A stretch of DNA of 64,000 bases from Arthrobacter sp. ok362 (GCF_900102785.1 NZ_FNGC01000003.1:315964-379963); one strand, 5' to 3'. Positions 11,646 to 20,547 are shown, numbered from the stretch's first letter. Notes: a model not told the origin generated them from the sequence alone. Made by a program: numbers and translations.

Positions 11646-11930
11646 ATGGCTGAGCTTGAGGTTGAGATTGTCGCAGCGGATCACTTCGTGTGGTCCGGAG
11701 CGGCCAAGATGGTCAAGGCCCGCACCAGCGATGGTGAAATCGGAATCCTGCCCGGCCACTCGCCCCTGCTGGCGATCCTGGCCGAAGGTGAGCTGGCAAT
11801 CGAGCCGGTATCCGGTGACCGCATCGCTGTAGCCGTCGACGGGGGATTCTTCTCCGTTGACAACAACAGGGTGGTCATTGTTGCTGACAACGCCCAAATG
11901 GGCGAAGCGGCCACTGCGGGGATCCGCTAG
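11646..11930 (+). CDS. atpC: ATP synthase F1 subunit epsilon, short form
   Basis: A 94-residue epsilon subunit beginning at the ATG one base after the beta stop. It contains the N-terminal beta-sandwich (including GEIGILPGHSPLLAIL) that binds gamma and the c-ring. It ends right after that domain with NAQMGEAATAGIR, so the C-terminal two-helix domain that inhibits ATP hydrolysis in E. coli (about 50 residues) is absent. No ribosome binding site of its own is obvious; it is likely translated by coupling to beta. Confidence 0.93.
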   Translation: MAELEVEIVAADHFVWSGAAKMVKARTSDGEIGILPGHSPLLAILAEGELAIEPVSGDRIAVAVDGGFFSVDNNRVVIVADNAQMGEAATAGIR

Positions 11931-11940
11931 CACGACCTTG

Positions 11941-12372
11941 ATGAACAGTATTGGTTTGCCGTTCATCGTCCTGGCAACTGCGTTTGCGTTGCTGGTATTT
12001 GCACTGTGCCTCATGGGGGTGCGCCGCTTCAACCTGCGGCGCGCCCTCGGCACGGTGGACGCCTCCATCTGCACGGCTGGAAAAAGCTGGCAGATGGGGG
12101 TTTGTCGTTATCAGGACAACGACCTCGAGTGGTTCCGCCTCGTCTCACTCAGTGTCCGTCCCAAACACACCTTCCGGCGCAGCTCGCTGGAGCTGCTTGG
12201 CCGGCGCAAGCCTACCGAATCCGAGCTCCTCAAGGTCCAGCCCGACGCTGTAATCGTGGAGCTCCGCTACGAGGGCCAGCAGGTCCTTCTCGCGATGCGC
12301 TTCGATGCCTACACAGGGTTGTCATCCTGGCTTGAGGCCGGACCGGTCATCGGCGTCGGCACCTGGCGCTAG
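11941..12372 (+). CDS. DUF2550 family membrane protein
   Basis: A 143-residue protein with one N-terminal membrane helix (about residues 5-26) and a cytoplasmic domain containing CTAGKSWQMGVCRYQDNDLEWFRL. Such proteins are found behind the atp operon across actinobacteria; their function is unknown to me. The ATG at 11941 lies ten bases after atpC, so it is very likely part of the same transcript. The soluble part has alternating beta-strand and loop character. Confidence 0.8.
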   Translation: MNSIGLPFIVLATAFALLVFALCLMGVRRFNLRRALGTVDASICTAGKSWQMGVCRYQDNDLEWFRLVSLSVRPKHTFRRSSLELLGRRKPTESELLKVQPDAVIVELRYEGQQVLLAMRFDAYTGLSSWLEAGPVIGVGTWR

Positions 12373-12377
12373 CCCCG

Positions 12378-13754
12378 GTGGACTCCCTTGACGGCCTCCG
12401 CCTGGTCGACGGCCCGGTGGTGTGGCTCGCCTGGGCCGCCGGTGCGGCGGGCCTGGCGTACCTGCTCTGGCACGCCGGACTCCGGCACACGGGATTTCGG
12501 GACCCCGCTTTTCGGCAAATCAGGCGTGGCCTGGCCAGTGCGGCCGTCGTCGTGGCTGCCGTGATCCTGCTCGCCGCGGCTCTCGTCGCGGCCGTGCACT
12601 GGTTCCTGATCTACGCGATCACGGTCCTCCCAGACGAACTGCCAGGCGAGAACCTCGCTTGGTCCCTTGCCGCCGTCGGCGCCCTGCTCCTGTGGCTCAT
12701 GCGTCTGTTCGGTCTCTGGGGCCGCGGCCGCAGCCGCACCAAACGTTGGCGCTCAAGCGCTGCAGCCACGGCCGCCTTCCTGGCCGTCCTCGCGCTTTCC
12801 GCCGTCCAGATCAACATCTACTTCGGCCTGAACCGCACCGCCGGCGATCTCACTGGAACGGCAGTGAGCAGGATCCAGCCGCTCGAGGCTGGCCTGACGC
12901 GCGCGGCCGGCGGCCCGGCCGCCACCGGGCTCGCCCGCTGGCAGGCACCCGCCGACCTTCCCGACGGCGTCATCCGCAAGGCGGTCATCCCCGGCACGGT
13001 CTCCGGCTTCCAGAGCCGGGACGCCTACGTCTACCTCCCGCCGGCCTACCAGAGCTCCCCGCGGCCTGCGCTGCCGGTGCTGGTCCTCTTTTCCGGCCAG
13101 CCGGGCAGTCCCGCCGACTGGTTGACCGGCGGCGCGCTCCAGAGCCGGCTGGACGGCTTCGCCGCGCAGCACGCCGGGGTGGCGCCCGTGGCGGTGGTGG
13201 TCGATCCCAATGGCTCGCCGTCGGGAAACACGCTGTGCCAGGACAGCCGGATTGCCCAGGCGGACACTTTCCTGGCGCGCGACGTACCGGACTGGATCAA
13301 CCGCACGCTCGATGTCGACCCGAACCCGCGGAAGTGGGCCGCGGGCGGCTTCTCGTTCGGCGGCACGTGCGCCATGCAGATGGTGACGAGGCATCCCGAC
13401 GTTTACAGCGCGGCGCTGGCCTTCTCCAGCGAGGATGAGCCGGCCCTCGCGAAGGAGCGCGCCAGGACCATCGAAGCATCCTTCGGCGCCGACGCTGCGG
13501 CCTTCGACCGGCTGACCCCGCTCCGCGTCATGGCGGAAAACCACTTCGACGGCCACGGTGTGTACTTCGCCGCCGGAGACCGTGACCCGAAATTCATCGG
13601 CAACATGGACGTACTCTCCGAGGCGGCGCGCCGCGCCGGGTTCACAGTCGAAACACACCGGATCGCCCACGCGGGGCACTCCTGGGACACGGCATCCAAC
13701 GGCCTGCCCGGCGGGCTGGACTTCCTGGCCCGGCGCTGGGGGATCTCCCCATGA
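12378..13754 (+). CDS. Membrane-anchored alpha/beta hydrolase, esterase/mycolyltransferase-like
   Basis: A 458-residue protein. The first 150 residues contain about four membrane helices with an Arg-rich loop (RGRSRTKRWR). The remainder is an alpha/beta hydrolase fold of the esterase D / antigen 85 type facing outside: strand VLVLFSG, nucleophile elbow GGFSFGGTCA with the catalytic serine, and a late histidine in HRIAHAGHSWD. The substrate is unknown; related domains act on acyl esters or trehalose esters. It begins at a GTG five bases after DUF2550 and overlaps the next gene (ATGA), suggesting a two-gene envelope unit. Confidence 0.78.
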   Translation: MDSLDGLRLVDGPVVWLAWAAGAAGLAYLLWHAGLRHTGFRDPAFRQIRRGLASAAVVVAAVILLAAALVAAVHWFLIYAITVLPDELPGENLAWSLAAVGALLLWLMRLFGLWGRGRSRTKRWRSSAAATAAFLAVLALSAVQINIYFGLNRTAGDLTGTAVSRIQPLEAGLTRAAGGPAATGLARWQAPADLPDGVIRKAVIPGTVSGFQSRDAYVYLPPAYQSSPRPALPVLVLFSGQPGSPADWLTGGALQSRLDGFAAQHAGVAPVAVVVDPNGSPSGNTLCQDSRIAQADTFLARDVPDWINRTLDVDPNPRKWAAGGFSFGGTCAMQMVTRHPDVYSAALAFSSEDEPALAKERARTIEASFGADAAAFDRLTPLRVMAENHFDGHGVYFAAGDRDPKFIGNMDVLSEAARRAGFTVETHRIAHAGHSWDTASNGLPGGLDFLARRWGISP

Positions 13755-16441
13755 GCCAGGCCAACACCGGCAGCGCACGGACCTCGGCGGGGCCGGGGCC
13801 GGGGGGCCCGCCGTTGCTGGGCGTCTGGCGGCAGGGCATGCGCCGGACACTGGCGCACTTCCGTGCCGTACCGTTCACTCTGGCGGTCCTCGCGACCTTC
13901 CTGATCGTCGGTGCCGTCACGGGCAGCTTCCTGTCCGGGCCGCCGAGCGCCCTGCTGCCCATCGCCTCCGTCAACGCGCCGGGGCTGAGGGCGGGTCACT
14001 GGTGGACCCTGTTCACCTCACTGTTCTTCGCCACCAATCTGCTGGCCTACCTCGCCGCATCGCTGATGATCCTCGTGCTCCTGGGCCTGGCTGAACGGCA
14101 TCTGGGGACGCGGCGGACGGCCGTGTTCTTCTTTGCGGGCCAGTTCGCGGCTGTGACCGTGTTCCTGCTGATCACCCAGTTGGCCCGGTATATCGGCGAC
14201 GGCTGGCTCGGCCTCATGGTCAGTGCCCGGCTGATCGGCCCCTACGCCGCCGTCCTGGCCGTAGCCCTGGCCGCCAGCGGACTGCTGCCCACGCTGTGGC
14301 AGCGGCGGCTGCGGACCGCCGTCGTGTCCGTGGCCCTGCTGCTGGTGCTCTACGTCGGGCATCCGGAGACGGTAGTGGGGCTCGCCGGTGCCCTCGTCGG
14401 CCTGGCCGCGGGCTGGTGGATCCAGGGCGACCGGGGGACGCTGCACCGCCACCGTTCCACGGGACGCGAAACGCGCAACCTGCTGGCGCTCACGGTCACC
14501 ATCTTCGCGGTGGGACCGATCCTTACGGCCGCCGTCAGCAGCCCCACCGGGCCCCTGGCCTTGCTGCGCGACGTCGTGCTGAACCCGCTGCCCACGCTGA
14601 GCCAGCTGGAGCAAAACTGCGGCGGGACGGTTGACGTCAGCTGCATGGAGGCCGGCCGGGCCGGATTCGCCGGTCCGCTGGGCCTCGCGCTGGCAGTCGT
14701 CCCGGTGGTCCTGCTGCTGATCTGTGCGGACGGCATGCGGCAGGGCCGCCGCCTGGCCCTGCGGATCGCCATCATCGTCCAGCTGGGCGTGACAGCCCTG
14801 GCCGCCGTGTACCTCGCCCTGTTCGCCCGCATTCCGCACTACCCCAACCGGCCGCACACGGCCGTGATGGGTTCCGGCTTCGTCCACATCCTTCCGCTCG
14901 TGGCCGTTCCGCTGCTGCTCGCTGTGCTGCTGTGGCTTAACCGCCGGCAGTTCCGGGTGGAGACGGCACCGCGGGCCCGGCGGATGCTGGGCATTGTGGT
15001 TGGCGGGACGTGGCTGGGGCTCGCCGGCGCCTATGCGGTGGCCTGGCTGGCGGCCGGCGGGATGGACCGCGACGGGGGAGTGCTGGGCCTCGCGGCGGAA
15101 CTCGCCCGGCAGTACCTGCCGCTGCCCATTCCCGGTGCCTACAGCCGGCTCTTCCAGAACCGGTACGCCGTCGAGTCCTTTCTGTTCGCCTATGCCGGCA
15201 TCATCTTCTGGGGAGTGGCACTGGCGGCGGTCTGGCTGGTCCTGCGCCGCCGGCTGCATGGTACCGGGCTGAACAGTACCGACGTCGGCTCCGGGGACCG
15301 GGACACTGCCCGTGACCTCATCCGCCGGGGCGGAGACTCGCTGTCCTGGATGGCGCTCTGGGAACCGAACAAATACTGGTTCACGCCGGACCGTCGCGGC
15401 GGGGTGGCCTATCAGCAGCACGGCAACGTGGCCCTGACACTGGCGGGGCCCTTCGGACCCGCTGCCGTCCATGAGGAGACCGCGGCGGGTTTCATGCGCT
15501 ACTGCGCCGAGCACGCCCTGATCCCGTGTTTCTACTCCTGCACCGCCGGGCTCTGGCCGATGCTCCGCGCCCGCGGGTTCCGCCGGGTGGCCGTGGCCCA
15601 GGAAACCAGGCTCGCCGTGCGCGAACTCGAGTTCAAGGGCAAGGAATGGCAGAACGTCCGCACGGCCTTGAACCGTGCCGCGAAAACCGGTGTCCAGGCC
15701 GTGTGGGGGCGCTACAGCGAATTCCCGGCCCCGCTTCGGGCCCAGCTGAGCGAGGTCTCCGAGGAATGGGCGGCGCAAAAGCACGTGCCGGAAATGGGCT
15801 TCACGCTCGGCAGCATCGACGAGCTCGACGACGACGAGGTGCTGTGCTGCCTGGCGGTGGACGCCGACGGACGGGTGCAGGGTGTCACGAGTTGGCTGCC
15901 GGTGTTCGAGGACGGACAGCTGGTGAGCTGGACCCTGGACTTCATGCGCCGGCGCGGAGACGCCTTCCCCGGCGTCATGGAGTTCCTCATTGCCTCCGCA
16001 GTGCTGGAGCTCAAGCGCACGGTCGAGGTGATCTCCCTTTCCGGCTCGCCGCTGGCGAAGGACCGTGCCGGAGACGACGCAGCTGGTCGTGTTGACGCCG
16101 GGGATGCCCAAACAGGGGACGCTGCCGGAGAGCCTTCCGGAGACACTGCCCGAGTCGCTTCCGGAGACGCTGCCGGGGGCAGCGGTGCCGGGGGCAGCGA
16201 TGCCGGGCCGGAGGGGCTGGCGGGGATCCTGGACGTGGTGGGCAGGGCCTTGGAACCTGTCTACGGCTTCCGCTCGCTGGCCACGTTCAAGTCGCGCTTT
16301 AAACCGGACTACCGCACGCTTTACCTCTACTACCAGGATCCTTTGCAATTGCCCGCTATGGGCCGGGCCCTGAGCCGTGCGTACCTTCCCGGGTTGTCCG
16401 TCCGGCAGAGCGCACGCCTGCTGCGCACCCTGGTGCGTTAG
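13751..16441 (+). CDS. Rhomboid-like membrane domain fused to a DUF2156 (lysyl-phosphatidylglycerol synthase-like) domain
   Basis: An 896-residue fusion. Residues about 35-215 have six or so membrane helices with a rhomboid-like layout (GHWWTLFTSLFFATNL, then GLAERHLGTRRTAVF), but I do not see the catalytic GxSG serine. Further helices continue to about residue 500. The C-terminal part is a DUF2156 domain, related to MprF/LysX acyltransferases that move an aminoacyl group from tRNA to phosphatidylglycerol; it contains SWMALWEPNKYWF and the final FKSRFKPDYRTLYLYY. A Gly/Ala/Asp-rich insert of nearly 50 residues (about 773-821), made of DNA repeats, interrupts this domain. It overlaps the esterase gene by four bases. 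A role in lipid modification is likely but the substrate is inferred. Confidence 0.8.
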   Translation: MSQANTGSARTSAGPGPGGPPLLGVWRQGMRRTLAHFRAVPFTLAVLATFLIVGAVTGSFLSGPPSALLPIASVNAPGLRAGHWWTLFTSLFFATNLLAYLAASLMILVLLGLAERHLGTRRTAVFFFAGQFAAVTVFLLITQLARYIGDGWLGLMVSARLIGPYAAVLAVALAASGLLPTLWQRRLRTAVVSVALLLVLYVGHPETVVGLAGALVGLAAGWWIQGDRGTLHRHRSTGRETRNLLALTVTIFAVGPILTAAVSSPTGPLALLRDVVLNPLPTLSQLEQNCGGTVDVSCMEAGRAGFAGPLGLALAVVPVVLLLICADGMRQGRRLALRIAIIVQLGVTALAAVYLALFARIPHYPNRPHTAVMGSGFVHILPLVAVPLLLAVLLWLNRRQFRVETAPRARRMLGIVVGGTWLGLAGAYAVAWLAAGGMDRDGGVLGLAAELARQYLPLPIPGAYSRLFQNRYAVESFLFAYAGIIFWGVALAAVWLVLRRRLHGTGLNSTDVGSGDRDTARDLIRRGGDSLSWMALWEPNKYWFTPDRRGGVAYQQHGNVALTLAGPFGPAAVHEETAAGFMRYCAEHALIPCFYSCTAGLWPMLRARGFRRVAVAQETRLAVRELEFKGKEWQNVRTALNRAAKTGVQAVWGRYSEFPAPLRAQLSEVSEEWAAQKHVPEMGFTLGSIDELDDDEVLCCLAVDADGRVQGVTSWLPVFEDGQLVSWTLDFMRRRGDAFPGVMEFLIASAVLELKRTVEVISLSGSPLAKDRAGDDAAGRVDAGDAQTGDAAGEPSGDTARVASGDAAGGSGAGGSDAGPEGLAGILDVVGRALEPVYGFRSLATFKSRFKPDYRTLYLYYQDPLQLPAMGRALSRAYLPGLSVRQSARLLRTLVR
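16127..16205. repeat. Short tandem repeats inside the DUF2156 coding region
   Basis: A 24-bp unit beginning CTTCCGGAGAC is present twice and a 15-bp unit CGGGGGCAGCG-TGC twice, all divisible by three, so the frame is kept. They encode the Gly/Ala/Ser-rich insert within the conserved domain. Confidence 0.7.
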
Positions 16442-16615
16442 CCGGCAGGGTGCGGGGGGTTATTGCCCGGCGCGCCTGGCGCGGATCCCGGCTCTGCTGC
16501 AAACGCATTCGCGCGGCCCGTGCAATTCGGATGAACAATGTCTCTTGACCAAAAAGGTGTGCCCAAAAGGGGACGGACCCGAAACACTGCACCCAACACT
16601 GCACCCAACAATGCA

Positions 16616-16653
16616 CAAAAAAATGGTCCCCGGCACAATTGCCGGGGACCATT
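16616..16653 (-). terminator. Rho-independent terminator of the cold shock gene
   Basis: A perfect 14-bp inverted repeat (16622-16635 with 16640-16653) with a four-base loop. On the minus strand it is followed by a run of seven T residues, the classical intrinsic terminator, about 40 bases after the cspA stop. Just to its left, a 12-bp unit AACACTGCACCC is repeated two and a half times. Confidence 0.85.
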
Positions 16654-16694
16654 CTTGGTGCCGGAAAAGCCCTAAAGCACTTCCAGGCGGGAGA

Positions 16695-16898
16695 CTAGAC
16701 CAGCGTTACGCCGGTAGCCTGGGGGCCCTTGGCGCCCTGGCCGATCTCGAACTGAACACGCTGGTTCTCGTCGAGGGTCTTGAAGCCGCCGGTCTGGATC
16801 TCGGAGTAGTGAACGAAGACATCGCCATCGGAGTCATCCGGGGTGATGAAGCCGAAGCCCTTTTCTGCGTTGAACCACTTGACGGTTCCCTGTGCCAT
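16695..16898 (-). CDS. Cold shock protein (CspA family)
   Basis: A 67-residue single cold-shock domain that binds single-stranded RNA and DNA and melts RNA structure. RNP1 is GFGFITP and RNP2 is VFVHYSEI, with WFNAEKGFG at the start of the RNA face. The ATG at 16898 has a strong GAGGAG ribosome binding site; the frame is open a little further but MAQGTVKWF is the standard start. A promoter about 170 bases upstream gives it a long leader, as usual for cold-inducible mRNAs. Confidence 0.95.
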   Translation of the reverse strand: MAQGTVKWFNAEKGFGFITPDDSDGDVFVHYSEIQTGGFKTLDENQRVQFEIGQGAKGPQATGVTLV

Positions 16899-17067
16899 TT
16901 GTTTCTCCTCATTGTGGATCTTGAATAAGTCCGGCGCACTTCGCACCGAACTTGGTCACTCTGCGAGAAGAACCTTTGGCATCGGATCCGGATTCCCGGA
17001 CCGCGGCTGCAGGAGCTTCACGCTCGCAACATGTCTTGCGAGCATGAATAACACCTACACAAAGACT

Positions 17068-17097
17068 TGTATAAGAATTTCATGACACTTGCGTCAG
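17068..17097 (-). promoter_or_regulatory. Candidate promoter of the cold shock gene with long 5' leader
   Basis: On the minus strand CTGACG (17097-17092) and TATACA (17073-17068) are separated by 18 bases, in an AT-rich patch. Transcription from here would give a leader of about 160 bases before the cold shock start codon, which could carry cold-responsive RNA structure. Confidence 0.45.
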
Positions 17098-17187
17098 GTC
17101 AACGGGCGAACGGAAGAAATGCATAAATTTTGTGCAAAGAACCGCTTAACGCGAATCGCCGCCGCGGAAAGGCTGCCGCAGGAAGCT

Positions 17188-17883
17188 TTAGAAGAGCCTG
17201 GATTCGCTGTCGTCAACGCCGCGCATGGCGTCGTAGTCCAGGGTCACGCAGTCAATTCCGCGGTCCTTCGCGAGGACCTTGGCCTGCGGCTTGATCTGCT
17301 GGGCGGCGAAGATTCCCCGGACCGGAGCCAGCAGCGGGTCCCGGTTCAGCAGTTCCAGGTACCGGGTGAGCTGCTCGACGCCGTCGATGTCGCCGCGCCG
17401 CTTGAGCTCAATGGCCACGGTGGCGCCGTCAGCGTCCCGGGCCAGGATGTCCACGGGCCCGATCGCGGTGAAATACTCGCGGCGGATCAGCGAGAACCCA
17501 TTGCCGAGCAGTTCGATCTGGGCGGCCAGGAGCCGCTGGAGGTCCGCCTCGACGCCGTCCTTGATCAGGCCGGGGTCCTGGCCCAGTTCGTGGGAGGTGT
17601 CGTGCAGCTGCTCATGGATGTTGATAATGAGCCGGTCATCGGTCTTGGCCGACTGGACCGTCCACTGCTCGACGACGCCGACCTCGACGTCGACCTCATC
17701 CGGGGAGGAGACCCGCAAGGACGCAGGCGGGCTCATCCAGTTCAGGGGTTTGTAGGATCCGCCGTCTGAATGGACCAGGACCGAGCCATCGGCCTTGACC
17801 AGCAGCAGCCTGGTGGCCAGCGGGAGGTGGGCTTTGAGGCGGCCGACGTAATCAACGGAGCAGCGGGCTATGACTAAACGCAC
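17188..17883 (-). CDS. nucS: Endonuclease NucS/EndoMS (mismatch-specific)
   Basis: A 231-residue enzyme that cuts DNA at mismatches and replaces MutS/MutL repair in many actinobacteria. The nuclease half has the PD-(D/E)XK core: [12 protein letters not shown] followed by [13 protein letters not shown]. The last residues, SESRLF, form a short hydrophobic tail of the kind that binds the beta sliding clamp. The start is the GTG at 17883, because a TAGAGT -10 box lies seven bases before it (leaderless type) and [12 protein letters not shown] is the expected N-terminus; the longer frame is artefactual low-complexity sequence. Confidence 0.93.
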   Translation of the reverse strand: MRLVIARCSVDYVGRLKAHLPLATRLLLVKADGSVLVHSDGGSYKPLNWMSPPASLRVSSPDEVDVEVGVVEQWTVQSAKTDDRLIINIHEQLHDTSHELGQDPGLIKDGVEADLQRLLAAQIELLGNGFSLIRREYFTAIGPVDILARDADGATVAIELKRRGDIDGVEQLTRYLELLNRDPLLAPVRGIFAAQQIKPQAKVLAKDRGIDCVTLDYDAMRGVDDSESRLF

Positions 17884-17890
17884 CCGGTCC

Positions 17891-17896
17891 ACTCTA
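17891..17896 (-). promoter_or_regulatory. -10 box (TAGAGT) of a leaderless promoter for nucS
   Basis: The hexamer ends seven bases before the GTG start codon, placing transcription start at or next to the first codon. This decides the nucS start. Confidence 0.6.
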
Positions 17897-18032
17897 CCGT
17901 CTGCGCGGGAGTCCCCGGGATGGGCAGCGGGGCGGCCGGGCTGGCGGGCAGCGGGGCAGCGGGGCGGTGGCTCGACCGGTGGCGCCGGCGGTGGCGCAAT
18001 GCGTGGCGGCCGGGCTGGGGCAGAATGGAGGC

Positions 18033-18404
18033 ATGCCCCGTTCCAACCGACCCCGCCGCGCCGGTTCTGCAAAGACAGGCTCTGGCAAGGGCGCAGCGCC
18101 CGGAAAGAGCAAAGCCCCCGGAGCCAAGCACGGCCCGGCACCGGAGCTTGATCTGGAGCGCGCCCGCTCAGGTTTCGCCCGCCGGGAAAGCGCGCCGGAC
18201 GGCGAATGGATGGTCCGCTCGATCACCGCAAGCCGTGCGGAGAAGACGTACATCTGCCCGGGCTGCTCCACGGCGGTGCTGCCGGGGATAGCCCACCTGG
18301 TGGTGTGGTCCGAGGACCACCTCTTTGGCGCCGCCGCAGGGCTCGCCGAGCGGCGCCACTGGCACACCAACTGCTGGACCTCGCGGAGCTATCGGTATCG
18401 CTAA
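18033..18404 (+). CDS. Small actinobacterial zinc-ribbon-like protein of unknown function
   Basis: A 123-residue protein. The first 45 residues are a Lys/Arg/Ala/Gly-rich disordered tail. The folded part reads [20 protein letters not shown] and ends [15 protein letters not shown], giving a C-x2-C plus H/C arrangement that could hold one metal ion. I recognise the pattern from conserved actinobacterial proteins but know no function. The ATG at 18033 is chosen over a GTG-type upstream start because a -10-like CAGAAT lies six bases before it. It is divergent from nucS, with about 150 bases between. Confidence 0.75.
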   Translation: MPRSNRPRRAGSAKTGSGKGAAPGKSKAPGAKHGPAPELDLERARSGFARRESAPDGEWMVRSITASRAEKTYICPGCSTAVLPGIAHLVVWSEDHLFGAAAGLAERRHWHTNCWTSRSYRYR

Positions 18405-18407
18405 GCT
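18402..18407 (+). promoter_or_regulatory. -10 box (TAAGCT) of a leaderless promoter
   Basis: Lies seven bases before the ATG of the alpha/beta hydrolase gene, overlapping the end of the preceding gene (stop at 18402-18404). Confidence 0.5.
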
Positions 18408-18414
18408 GGTCAGC

Positions 18415-19212
18415 ATGAGCTTTGATCCCGCGTCGTACATCTTCACCCAGCCGTCCGCGCCAACTGCCATCCGCGCGTCCACCGTCCTTCCGGCCCACCG
18501 CGAGAACGTCGAACTCCGCACCTCGGACGGACACCGGCTGGTGGGCGAGCTCGCCCTCCCGGAATCCGGCGAGATCAAGGCAACACTCATCACGCTGCAC
18601 CCGCTGCCGACGCACGGCGGCTTCATGGATTCGCATGTCTACCGCAAGGCCTCCTACCGGCTGCCGGCCCTCGCCGGAATCGCCGTGCTGCGCTTCAACA
18701 CGCGCGGCACGTCATCGCCGCGGGGGACCAGCGGGGGAGCGTTCGCGGAAGGCATCGGCGAGCGTCTGGACGTCGAGGCCGCCGTGCAGTTCGCCGTGGA
18801 CCGGGACCTGCCGAACCGGTGGCTGGTGGGCTGGTCCTTCGGCACCGAGCTTGCCCTCATGTACGGCGCCGCTGAGCCCGTCGCCTCAGAGATCGAGGGG
18901 GCTGTCCTGCTCTCGCCTCCGCTGCACCGGGCCACGGACGTGCACCTGAAGGAGTGGGCGCAAGCGGGCAAGCCGCTCAAAGTGCTGGTCCCCGAACACG
19001 ACGACTACCTGCAGCCGGCGGCTGCGGCCACGAGGTTCGCGCTCGTACCGCAGGCGCAGGTGATTGGGGTCGACGGCGCCAAGCACCTGTGGGTGGGGGA
19101 GAAGTACGCCGGACGGGTGCTCAACGAGATCGTGGACGAGGTTATCCCCGGCAGCGCCGGAACTGTGCTTCCGCCGGAATGGGACGGGCCGGTCGCCACG
19201 GCGCACGCCTGA
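18415..19212 (+). CDS. Alpha/beta hydrolase (dienelactone hydrolase-like serine hydrolase)
   Basis: A 265-residue cytoplasmic hydrolase. Seen are the oxyanion strand LITLHPLPTHGG, RFNTRGTSSP, the nucleophile elbow GWSFGTELAL with the serine, a later LVPEHDDYLQP with the acid, and DGAKHLWVG with the catalytic histidine. This layout matches small alpha/beta hydrolases annotated as alpha/beta superfamily proteins across bacteria; the substrate is unknown. The start ATG at 18415 is supported by the TAAGCT box just before it. It converges with the AI-2E transporter gene 30 bases away. Confidence 0.82.
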   Translation: MSFDPASYIFTQPSAPTAIRASTVLPAHRENVELRTSDGHRLVGELALPESGEIKATLITLHPLPTHGGFMDSHVYRKASYRLPALAGIAVLRFNTRGTSSPRGTSGGAFAEGIGERLDVEAAVQFAVDRDLPNRWLVGWSFGTELALMYGAAEPVASEIEGAVLLSPPLHRATDVHLKEWAQAGKPLKVLVPEHDDYLQPAAAATRFALVPQAQVIGVDGAKHLWVGEKYAGRVLNEIVDEVIPGSAGTVLPPEWDGPVATAHA

Positions 19213-19242
19213 GCAACACCGCCCCGGAAAGGGAAAAACCGG

Positions 19243-20547
19243 TCAGCGGCTGTCCTGGCGGGCGATGAAGATTTCCTTGACCAGCAGCAGGATCGCCGCA
19301 GCCGTGGGGATGGCGATCAGGGCGCCGAGCACGCCGAGCAGGCTGCCGCCGGCGATCACCGAGATCACGGCGACGGCCCCGGGCACCGCCACGGCCTTCT
19401 GCATGATCCGCGGTGAGATGAAGTACGCCTCGAACTGGAGGTAGGAGAAATAGCAGATGGCAAAGACAAGCGCCGTCTGCCAGCCGGCGGTCAGTGCAAC
19501 GATCGTCACCAGGAACCCGGCAATCATGCCGCCCACAAGCGGGATGAACGCCAGCAGGGCCACCACGAACGCCAGCAGCGTGCCGAACGGCACTCCGATG
19601 ATCGACATCACGATGAAGGCGAAGGTGGCGTTCAGCAGTGCCACGGCGGCCTGGCCGATCACGTAGTTGCCCACCGACCCGGTGATTTCCTCGGACAGGG
19701 CTTGAACCCGGGGCCGGCGCGAGCGCGGGGCGAGCCGGTAGCCCCACTTCTTCATGGCGGGAAGTGCGGCGAGGAAGTACAGGCTCAGGACCAGCACGAT
19801 CAGCGCGCCAAACAGCCCGTTTGCCACGGTGGAGCCGAAGCCGACAACACCGCCGAAGATGCCGCCCATGGCCTCGGGGTTGTTGACGAACTTCTCCAGC
19901 TCCTGGCTGATGCGGTCCCGGATGCCGAACTGGCTGTCAATGCTCCGGAAGAATTCCGAGTCAATGAACTCCTGGACCCACTTGGGCGCCTGCTGCACGA
20001 TTTGCGTCACCTGCTGCACGATCGTGGGGATCAGGGTGGCGAAGAATGCGGCTACTGCCACTGCCAGGGCGGATACGGAGAGGAGGATGCCGGCGGCCCG
20101 GGGGACATTCCTGTGTTCGAGCCAGCGCACCACCGGGTCCAGCCCCAGGGTGATGAAGAGCGCCGTGATGATCCACAAGAGCAGCTGCGTCGTATTCGAA
20201 CCGATCCAGTAGACCAGGAGCGCGACGCCGACGCCCACCGTGCCCATGAAGCCCACATAGAGGGGGTGCTGGGCCGACATCCGGGGACCGGGACTGCCGA
20301 AGGGGGCCTCTGACCCGGCCTCGGCCTCATGCTCCGGCGGCATCTCGAAACGGATTCGCGGCTGGGCTCCCGGCAGGGGCTGACGCAGGCGCCGGGCCGC
20401 GGACAAAAAGACATTCGCCGCGGCAATCCGGGGGCGGGAGGTTATGGGCCGGGGGCTGGCGAGCGTTTCCTCGGGGCCGCGTTCCTGGCTGCCGGATTCC
20501 TGGGCTTCTTCTTGTCCGGCGGAGGACGAATCCGTATGTTCAGTCAC
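19243..20547 (-). CDS. AI-2E family transporter (PerM/TqsA-like)
   Basis: A 434-residue membrane protein. An N-terminal 80-residue Glu/Ser/Arg-rich cytoplasmic tail precedes about eight membrane helices. The central AVTLIPTIVQQVTQIV-like amphipathic region and the C-terminal PLVGGMIAGFLVTIVAL and GGSLLGVLGALIAIPTAAA blocks are typical of the family. Members move autoinducer-2 or act as sodium/proton antiporters, and which applies cannot be told here. I chose the GTG at 20547 (VTEHTDSSSAG) because the frame beyond it looks non-coding. It is transcribed divergently from the surface protein gene. Confidence 0.85.
   Translation of the reverse strand: MTEHTDSSSAGQEEAQESGSQERGPEETLASPRPITSRPRIAAANVFLSAARRLRQPLPGAQPRIRFEMPPEHEAEAGSEAPFGSPGPRMSAQHPLYVGFMGTVGVGVALLVYWIGSNTTQLLLWIITALFITLGLDPVVRWLEHRNVPRAAGILLSVSALAVAVAAFFATLIPTIVQQVTQIVQQAPKWVQEFIDSEFFRSIDSQFGIRDRISQELEKFVNNPEAMGGIFGGVVGFGSTVANGLFGALIVLVLSLYFLAALPAMKKWGYRLAPRSRRPRVQALSEEITGSVGNYVIGQAAVALLNATFAFIVMSIIGVPFGTLLAFVVALLAFIPLVGGMIAGFLVTIVALTAGWQTALVFAICYFSYLQFEAYFISPRIMQKAVAVPGAVAVISVIAGGSLLGVLGALIAIPTAAAILLLVKEIFIARQDSR

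Noticed and set aside
14018-16348. A 776-codon open frame on the minus strand
   Set aside because: It lies fully opposite the DUF2156 fusion gene, is rich in Gln, Gly, His and Pro as antisense frames in G+C-rich DNA are, and shows no domain.
16065-16373. Plus-strand ORF with PESLPETLPESLPETLPG repeats
   Set aside because: It is an alternative frame of the DUF2156 gene's repeat insert.
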